From: Nitrospira sp.
Lineage (GTDB): Bacteria > Nitrospirota > Thermodesulfovibrionia > Thermodesulfovibrionales > SM23-35
Length of the DNA: 39,491 nucleotides
Reading direction: 5' to 3'
NCBI GenBank assembly: GCA_016873615.1
Contig: VGWX01000016.1
Coordinates: forward strand, 1-39,491
Within the stretch, counting starts at the first letter, position 1; every line of letters begins with the position of its first letter. Shown here in pieces: positions 34,968 to 39,491 of this stretch. The notes beneath the pieces were generated by a model. The model was given only the letters and a program-made list of their open reading frames with translations. It did not search any database and was not told where the DNA came from. The translations under genes and the position numbers were made by a program.

Positions 34968-36173
34968 TTATAATAATGCATTTATATATTTAATGGCGTG
35001 TTTTTTTGTTCGTATTCTTTTTCCAAATTGAGCTTTTTTTAGTTCGTAAATCATTCGCCCTATTTCAGGGCCTGATTCTATACCTAAAATATCAATAACC
35101 TCTCTTGAATTCATCAATCCTGCCCTCCAAATCAATTTAAATCGCTTGTAATCATTAAGGAGGTCCAACCTGTCTGTCAGAATCAGAACGTCTGTTATCG
35201 CTTCTTTGCAACACATGAAGAGATCAAATAATTCTCCTTGCAGAATATCTCTGTTTCCAATTAAATGTATTCCCTTGTGAGCCAGTATTATCCTCTTTTG
35301 TACGATATTGCTTAATCGTAGCTGTTTTATACTTATATTTGAAACGGTTTTATTCCCTTTCAGCAGAAGCTCAAGGCATAATAATCCTTTGTATGTAAGG
35401 TTTTGAGAAAATATCCTGTTAAGGATAACTTTAATTTTTAAAGGAAGAACCTTAAGTATTCCCTTTTCGAGCTTAGAAACTTCTCTAATATTATGCTCTA
35501 ACTGGCTTGATTGAATAGATAAAATTGAAGATAGAACACCATCGTGAAATGCTATTTTTAAATACTTTGAAGCCTTCTCAGAGTTTAACAAATGACTAAA
35601 TTCTAAAGTGATTCTTTCAGGTGAGACTTTAATTATATTATTTTGCAGTGTTTTTATATAGTTATGAGTACTGGTATCTATCGAACCATTGAACTGAGCT
35701 GCAAAGCGATATGCCCTTAAAATTCTTAGTGGATCAGCAATAAGATTGTCTTTCGAGATACAACGAATTATTTTCCTTGTTATGTCTGCTGCACCATTGT
35801 ATATATCTATCATTCCTTCTTCAGGTGACCACGCTATTGCGTTTATGGTAAAGTCTCTTTTTGACAAATCTTCTGTTAAAGATCCCTGGGGTTCTGAAAA
35901 ATCGAATGTTAAACCTTCTCTGAAACCAAGTCTTATAAATCCTTCTCTTTTGAATTCAATTATAGTGCCACCAAAAATATCTCTTATTTCATTAACGAAT
36001 GTTTTCAGGTCTCTATCTACGATATAATCCCGGTCTGATGAACGTAATCCCATTAATGCATCTCTGATATATCCACCGACAAGGTAAACTCCTATCGCCC
36101 TTCCCTTCTTAAATATGATGGAATTGTACCTGTCTTTTAGAAGCTTTTTATTAACTTGCTGGTCTGTAATCAT
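34968..36173 (-). CDS. tRNA nucleotidyltransferase / poly(A) polymerase, class II
   Basis: The protein has 401 residues and belongs to the class II CCA-adding enzyme and poly(A) polymerase family. The nucleotidyltransferase head has YLVGGYIRDALMG near residue 30, the catalytic DxD in SDRDYIV, and KRDFTINAIAW. The neck/body follows with DPLRILRAYRFAAQF and SPERITLEF. No HD phosphohydrolase domain is seen. Whether it adds CCA, only A or CC, or polyadenylates RNA cannot be told from sequence; the tRNA-Gly in this window already encodes its own CCA. The tail has few acidic residues and is rich in lysine. Confidence 0.88.
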   Translation of the reverse strand: MITDQQVNKKLLKDRYNSIIFKKGRAIGVYLVGGYIRDALMGLRSSDRDYIVDRDLKTFVNEIRDIFGGTIIEFKREGFIRLGFREGLTFDFSEPQGSLTEDLSKRDFTINAIAWSPEEGMIDIYNGAADITRKIIRCISKDNLIADPLRILRAYRFAAQFNGSIDTSTHNYIKTLQNNIIKVSPERITLEFSHLLNSEKASKYLKIAFHDGVLSSILSIQSSQLEHNIREVSKLEKGILKVLPLKIKVILNRIFSQNLTYKGLLCLELLLKGNKTVSNISIKQLRLSNIVQKRIILAHKGIHLIGNRDILQGELFDLFMCCKEAITDVLILTDRLDLLNDYKRFKLIWRAGLMNSREVIDILGIESGPEIGRMIYELKKAQFGKRIRTKKHAIKYINALL

Positions 36174-36281
36174 TATTTAATAAATAATATCACATCAATC
36201 AGATGCTTGATATCAATGATTGTATCAAGTTTGGTTTAAAATGTGGTTATGCTCAGATAATAGTGGTTGTTCTAAAGCAAT

Positions 36282-36311
36282 AGTATGGGGTCAATGAGTA
36301 TGGGGTCAAGG
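36282..36311. repeat. Two 15-bp direct repeats at the RAYT left edge
   Basis: agtatggggtcaatg (36282-36296) and agtatggggtcaagg (36297-36311) are tandem and differ at one base. The second overlaps the left inverted repeat of the RAYT element. The core ggggtca occurs a third time at 36310-36316. These may be REP-like targets or a product of past insertions. Confidence 0.75.
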
Positions 36312-37231
36312 GGTCAGGTCTTTCTATATCAGTTCCTGGTTTCATATATGTTTACGGCTCTACTGACCGTGGTGTAGTGAAGCCCGAGATAATCGGCAAT
36401 CTCTTTCAATGTGTACCCAAACCTCACGTGCGCACGGTGCATTAATTCTTTCTCCCTGCGTTGATCCTGACCCTCAAATATCGCCTTCATTCCCGGACGT
36501 CCAATATATCTTTGCCGCCGCGGGATTTCTCTTATCAGTTCCTTATCTGAAAGTAATTCCTTAAACTTACCCACAAACCCTTCGTCCCCCAACAGAATTT
36601 GCCCCTTGAGGCTTTTCCATGGAGAATCTTCTTTCAACCCAGCCAGGACAAATTCCTTATAGCTTCGCGTTGCCCTCTTTTTGTCCGAACCAAACTGTCC
36701 GAGTATCCAATCGACTGTAAGACAGGGGACTGCCCTAAGCATGCCAGCTGTTGCCCGATAGCTGCTCCATTTCCAATCCCCGGGGCTTTCCACTGACTTG
36801 GCCCGCACCGGATTCAAAACAACATACCGGCAGAGTTCCAGCAGATACTCTTCCTTTTCCACCAGTATCGCCTTGAATCGCCCCTGGAAGATATGGCCAA
36901 CCTTCCTGTGACGCCTGTTATACGTCTGCGTGTATACACCATTAAGTTGCCTCATCCCGTGAGACAGGTTTCCATCGGGCGTTTCAATCAGAAGATGATA
37001 ATGATTGTCCATCAGGCAATAGGCATGGCAGAGCCAGTTATATTTCTTGACAACAGAGCAAAGGACATCAAGAAAGCCAGCCCTGTCCGTATCGTCTTTA
37101 TATATCCTCTTTCGGGCGTTCCCTCTGCTTGTTATATGATAGACCGCTCCCGGATATTCTATCCTCAATGGCCGTGCCATGCCCTCAATCATAACAGATC
37201 ATATGTTATATTACAAGACCTGACCCCTTGA
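36306..37231. mobile_element. RAYT (IS200/IS605-like) element with perfect 17-bp inverted ends
   Basis: tcaaggggtcaggtctt (36306-36322) and its exact reverse complement aagacctgaccccttga (37215-37231) bracket the transposase gene, with 926 bp in total. RAYT genes usually lie between inverted REP-like sequences; the core GACCTGACCCC fits this. The right end abuts, and slightly overlaps in frame, the truncated integrase, so the element probably sits at the break in that gene. Confidence 0.8.
36329..37180 (-). CDS. REP-associated tyrosine transposase (RAYT, Y1_Tnp family)
   Basis: This 283-residue transposase starts MARPLRIEYPGAVYHITSRG, the usual RAYT opening. The HUH nuclease motif is the His-x-His of DNHYHLL near residues 58-64, and the single catalytic tyrosine is likely in the TQTYNRRHRKVGHIFQGRF region. 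A C-terminal helix-turn-helix (LKEIADYLGLHYTTVSRAV) resembles a DnaA-type DNA-binding extension. RAYTs nick single-stranded REP hairpins and can move or domesticate them. I start at the second ATG; one four codons earlier (37192) is possible. The reading frame is intact, so it may be functional. Confidence 0.9.
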   Translation of the reverse strand: MARPLRIEYPGAVYHITSRGNARKRIYKDDTDRAGFLDVLCSVVKKYNWLCHAYCLMDNHYHLLIETPDGNLSHGMRQLNGVYTQTYNRRHRKVGHIFQGRFKAILVEKEEYLLELCRYVVLNPVRAKSVESPGDWKWSSYRATAGMLRAVPCLTVDWILGQFGSDKKRATRSYKEFVLAGLKEDSPWKSLKGQILLGDEGFVGKFKELLSDKELIREIPRRQRYIGRPGMKAIFEGQDQRREKELMHRAHVRFGYTLKEIADYLGLHYTTVSRAVNIYETRN

Positions 37232-37547
37232 ACTTGTACAAAACGGCACGCGGATACTTAGCGCCAACCTGCAAAGGGAGTTCTGGAAGGTTATAGAAAA
37301 AGCGAAGATGACAAACTTCCGTTTCCATGATCTCAGACATACCTTTGCGACCAGGTTAGTGCAGTCCGGGGTTGACCTTTATTCAGTCGCAAAGCTTTTA
37401 GGACATAAGGACATCAAAATCACCCAGAGATACGCCCACCACCACATCGACAGCCTGAGACAATCTGTAAGAGTTCTGGACAGTTTTTTTGCCAAAAAAG
37501 AGGCTGAAACCGGAGTCATGAATGAGAAAATTCTTACAGTTTTCTGA
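37224..37547 (+). pseudogene. C-terminal remnant of a phage-type tyrosine recombinase
   Basis: The frame is open from 37224 (just inside the RAYT end) to a TGA at 37547, and no matching 5' part lies on the other side of the element. The retained catalytic part is clear: the second arginine box HDLRHTFATRLVQSG, then LLGHKDIKITQRYAHH with the histidine and the nucleophilic tyrosine. The N-terminal DNA-binding domain and the first catalytic arginine are missing, so it cannot be active. It probably belonged to an integrated element that used the neighbouring tRNA gene. Confidence 0.87.
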
Positions 37548-37557
37548 CAGTCGATGT

Positions 37558-37563
37558 TATACT
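37558..37563 (+). promoter_or_regulatory. Putative -10 box of tRNA-Gly
   Basis: TATACT lies 20 bases before the tRNA 5' end, with a weak -35 candidate TTACAG 18 bases further upstream (37534-37539). It overlaps the 3' end of the integrase remnant region. Confidence 0.35.
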
Positions 37564-37583
37564 ATCCCGTAAGTCCTTGATTT

Positions 37584-37658
<75 letters not shown>

Positions 37659-38237
37659 TTTTTCCTATAAAAATCAATAAGTTATACCATATTTTGAGAA
37701 TCGGCTATTATCAAGGCTTTACAAGCATCAATTGTTTTTTTCTATTTTATTTCAATAGGTTAGCAAACTGTCACCAGACCGTACAATGCCTTGTACAACC
37801 GCTGTGCATGGGCGAAGAAGTCTATTACATAAGGAATGACTATAAACCCATGCCTCACATAGGACAAAATAGTGCGCCCTATTCTTCTCAACCATCAAGA
37901 AAGAACCTCAGTTTGAAAAGCTGCCACCGGATTCCATCGGGAAAAATCCGAATACTTCATCGACATCACTTTGAGTCCGAACTCTTCAGAGATAAGTCCT
38001 TCATCCAATTCACACCGTCGCTTTATTGCCATAGCATTAAGTTTCTATTGGGAAAAAATACTCTCTCCTCCAGTCGTGTGCAATATTCGTCTCCACTAAC
38101 CCTACTGCAAACAGCAGGGGATACGTTCGCTGCCCGTTTCAGGCACCTGAACTCGCTGCGGGATTTCACCCATAACGAGTATGCCCCCCTCTGGAGCATG
38201 TTCTTCGGACGCGGCTTCTTATCATGAAAAAAACAGT
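37659..38237. other. Unassigned region between tRNA-Gly and the AbiE toxin
   Basis: About 580 bp hold no recognisable gene. A plus-strand frame runs through it but starts inside the tRNA gene, so I do not accept it. Some minus-strand stretches read like decayed coding sequence. A short minus-strand frame at 37895-38032 is listed separately at low confidence. This may be the scar of a recombination event. Confidence 0.5.
37895..38032 (-). CDS. Possible small protein or gene fragment, unknown
   Basis: This 45-residue frame (MAIKRRCELDEGL start, ending in TEVLS) has protein-like composition, with many charged and hydrophobic residues. I recognise no family and see no ribosome binding site. It lies in the unassigned stretch beside tRNA-Gly and may be the remnant of a lost gene rather than a real small gene. 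Confidence 0.2.
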   Translation of the reverse strand: MAIKRRCELDEGLISEEFGLKVMSMKYSDFSRWNPVAAFQTEVLS

Positions 38238-39170
38238 TCACCTTTTTTCATGATGAGCTTCGATTTTCCATGGGCCAGGAGCGATCCACCGGGTTGGGAC
38301 TGTTGCTCCGGCGGAGAGAGCAGCAACTATTGGACCGAGGAAACTACTCACTCCTGTAACGATATCCGCAAATGATGAGGGAATGCGATCTTGTTTCAGC
38401 TTCTTTATAAATGCTTTCCACTGATTCTGTTTAGCATCAATGAATTCTTCTGAAAAAGCCACGACTTCATTCGGCAGCGCGGTGCCGCGATGTTCAAAGG
38501 TAAGCCTGATTGCTTCAGCAAGCTTTATTCCGTCGAAATCAAACTGCCTCGATAGCAGCCAGATGTCATAGAAGTCCTTCATTCGGCTATTCAGCTCACG
38601 CAGTTTCACCATGGCCTCGAACATTTCGGCTATAGTGCTTTCGCGGCTGTAACATAAGAGCCGTGGGGCCGGCAAATCGAGGATTGTCGGCAAATCGGAC
38701 TCTTCCGGTCCCGGGAAAACAATGTCTCCGAATCCGATGTCAACCTGCATGTTGACTCTGGCGGAACCAAGTGTGCCCCGGAATCGAATCCGTATGCCCT
38801 CATAGTCGGCATCTTCTGTAATTTTCTCAGCCTGAACGGAGTCCGGATCGAAGGTCAGCCCGTCCGTGTCTACCTTTACAGAAATGATATCGCGAATCTG
38901 TGCCACAATACCGGCTGCCTCATTGCTCGTTCTGCCCAGCATATCGATGTCTACGGTGGAGCGGAATTCAGGTGAGCGCCATGCTCTCAGCATCAAAGCG
39001 CCCTTGAGGATGAACCGCCCGGCGTGAGTCGATTTGGACAGTCGATAGAGAAACCGCTCCATGGCATAATATTGAAGCAATTCGCTGAACGGCCGCTGAT
39101 CTTTCCTGGCGCGGTTGAGGAGGCGTTGACGAACAGATGCGGCAATATTCCCGCGTGATTTCTCGTTCAT
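38238..39170 (-). CDS. AbiEii-type nucleotidyltransferase toxin
   Basis: The 310-residue protein belongs to the AbiEii/AbiGii family, whose nucleotidyltransferase fold targets nucleic acid or nucleotides and stops growth during phage infection. Landmarks are FILKGALMLRAW near residue 52, STVDIDML near residue 72 (the catalytic DxD region), VDIGFGD near residue 142, and the AEMFEAMVKLRELNSRMKDFYDIWLL block near residue 182. The last 25 residues diverge from the family and may be a frameshifted or extended end. Its ATG overlaps the antitoxin stop as ATGA, as expected for the AbiE operon. The base composition looks richer in G and C than the core genes, consistent with transfer. Confidence 0.88.
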   Translation of the reverse strand: MNEKSRGNIAASVRQRLLNRARKDQRPFSELLQYYAMERFLYRLSKSTHAGRFILKGALMLRAWRSPEFRSTVDIDMLGRTSNEAAGIVAQIRDIISVKVDTDGLTFDPDSVQAEKITEDADYEGIRIRFRGTLGSARVNMQVDIGFGDIVFPGPEESDLPTILDLPAPRLLCYSRESTIAEMFEAMVKLRELNSRMKDFYDIWLLSRQFDFDGIKLAEAIRLTFEHRGTALPNEVVAFSEEFIDAKQNQWKAFIKKLKQDRIPSSFADIVTGVSSFLGPIVAALSAGATVPTRWIAPGPWKIEAHHEKR

Positions 39171-39491
39171 ACTGTGGCCTCCAGATAAGGCCTCATCACT
39201 TTTTCGACACGGCAGATTCCGGCATACTTGAGCAGTCCCTCAAGATTGAATTTCCTGCGCTCCTTATAGAGCTTAAGCGCTTCCAGAACCACGTCCATCC
39301 CTATCTTGTTGCGGAACTTGAAGCAGTCCGCCAGTGTTTTCTCCGGACTGTATATCCTGACGGTTACTCCGTCTATGCGATGTTCTTCTATCCCGGCCTC
39401 GAAGCTTTCAGGCGCAAACTTATGTACGGCAACAGGCGGATAATGGATTCGAGGAATCCGGAAGTTCTGGGGAATGGCGATTGAGACCTCG
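39167..39491 (-). CDS. AbiEi-type antitoxin, C-terminal part (runs off the right edge)
   Basis: The stop codon at 39167-39169 overlaps the toxin start. Reading from the window edge gives 107 residues of the AbiEi C-terminal domain: IPRIHYPPVAVHKF, then VTVRIYSPEKTLADCFKFRN and VVLEALKLYKERR, and the end MRPYLEATV. This domain usually follows an N-terminal winged helix that represses the operon promoter. The 5' part, with that winged helix and its promoter, lies beyond the window. Confidence 0.88.
   Translation of the reverse strand, partial: EVSIAIPQNFRIPRIHYPPVAVHKFAPESFEAGIEEHRIDGVTVRIYSPEKTLADCFKFRNKIGMDVVLEALKLYKERRKFNLEGLLKYAGICRVEKVMRPYLEATV

Noticed and set aside
39137-39484. Plus-strand open frame opposite the AbiEi end
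   Set aside because: The minus strand carries a convincing AbiEi C-terminal domain coupled to the toxin start; the plus-strand frame has no such support.

Overview
The window is about 39.5 kb of bacterial chromosome, and most of it is compact housekeeping sequence on both strands. The base composition looks moderately AT-rich. Ordinary Shine-Dalgarno sites, class II CCA-adding enzyme, MiaB/MtaB, an MglA-type GTPase, PilZ and GGDEF proteins, and many small exported redox proteins suggest a Gram-negative, probably anaerobic lineage. Nitrospirota (Thermodesulfovibrionia-like) or a deltaproteobacterial relative is my best guess. It is an inference from gene content and was not tested by phylogeny.

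Layout. 1-428: a 71-bp tandem duplication, then the asd promoter. 429-2869 (+): asd and an MtaD/SsnA-type amidohydrolase. 2907-6657 (-): a PilZ protein, a double [4Fe-4S] protein behind recR, and an exported redoxin / peroxiredoxin / redoxin cassette. 6979-13686 (+): ppdK, rpsO-pnp, an M16 peptidase and a small FmdB-type zinc ribbon. 13743-17559 (-): tusA, a LivJ-like periplasmic binding protein, a HAMP-PAS histidine kinase and a response regulator, packed with 0-5 nt gaps or overlaps. 17835-21431: purC (+) converging on mutS (-), separated by a nested palindrome. 21784-22804 (-): MauE/DoxX-like membrane protein and an exported rhodanese. 23002-24702 (+): hypC, dcd, pyrF. 24716-25111 (-): a zinc-ribbon PilZ protein. 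25305-26807 (+): trpE. 26985-32109 (-): secA, a GAF-GGDEF diguanylate cyclase and an MglA-like GTPase. 32275-34808 (+): tandem methylthiotransferases miaB and mtaB. 34968-36173 (-): CCA-adding enzyme / poly(A) polymerase.

The right end, from about 36.2 kb, is accessory. A RAYT (REP-associated tyrosine transposase) gene lies between perfect 17-bp inverted repeats. It abuts the 3' remnant of a tyrosine recombinase, followed by tRNA-Gly(CCC), about 580 bp of unassigned sequence, and an AbiE-type toxin-antitoxin pair. The toxin is complete, and the antitoxin runs off the right edge.

How the genes fit together. Several modules look like coherent functional units: c-di-GMP signalling (a diguanylate cyclase with GGDEF and I-site, plus two PilZ proteins), periplasmic thiol/peroxide handling (three redoxins, and MauE plus rhodanese), tRNA maturation (MiaB, MtaB, CCA enzyme) and RNA turnover/translation (rpsO-pnp). 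The most unusual units are the TusA-binding protein-kinase-regulator operon, which has no transport permease, and the peroxiredoxin flanked by two paralogous exported redoxins. I found no CRISPR array and no rRNA.
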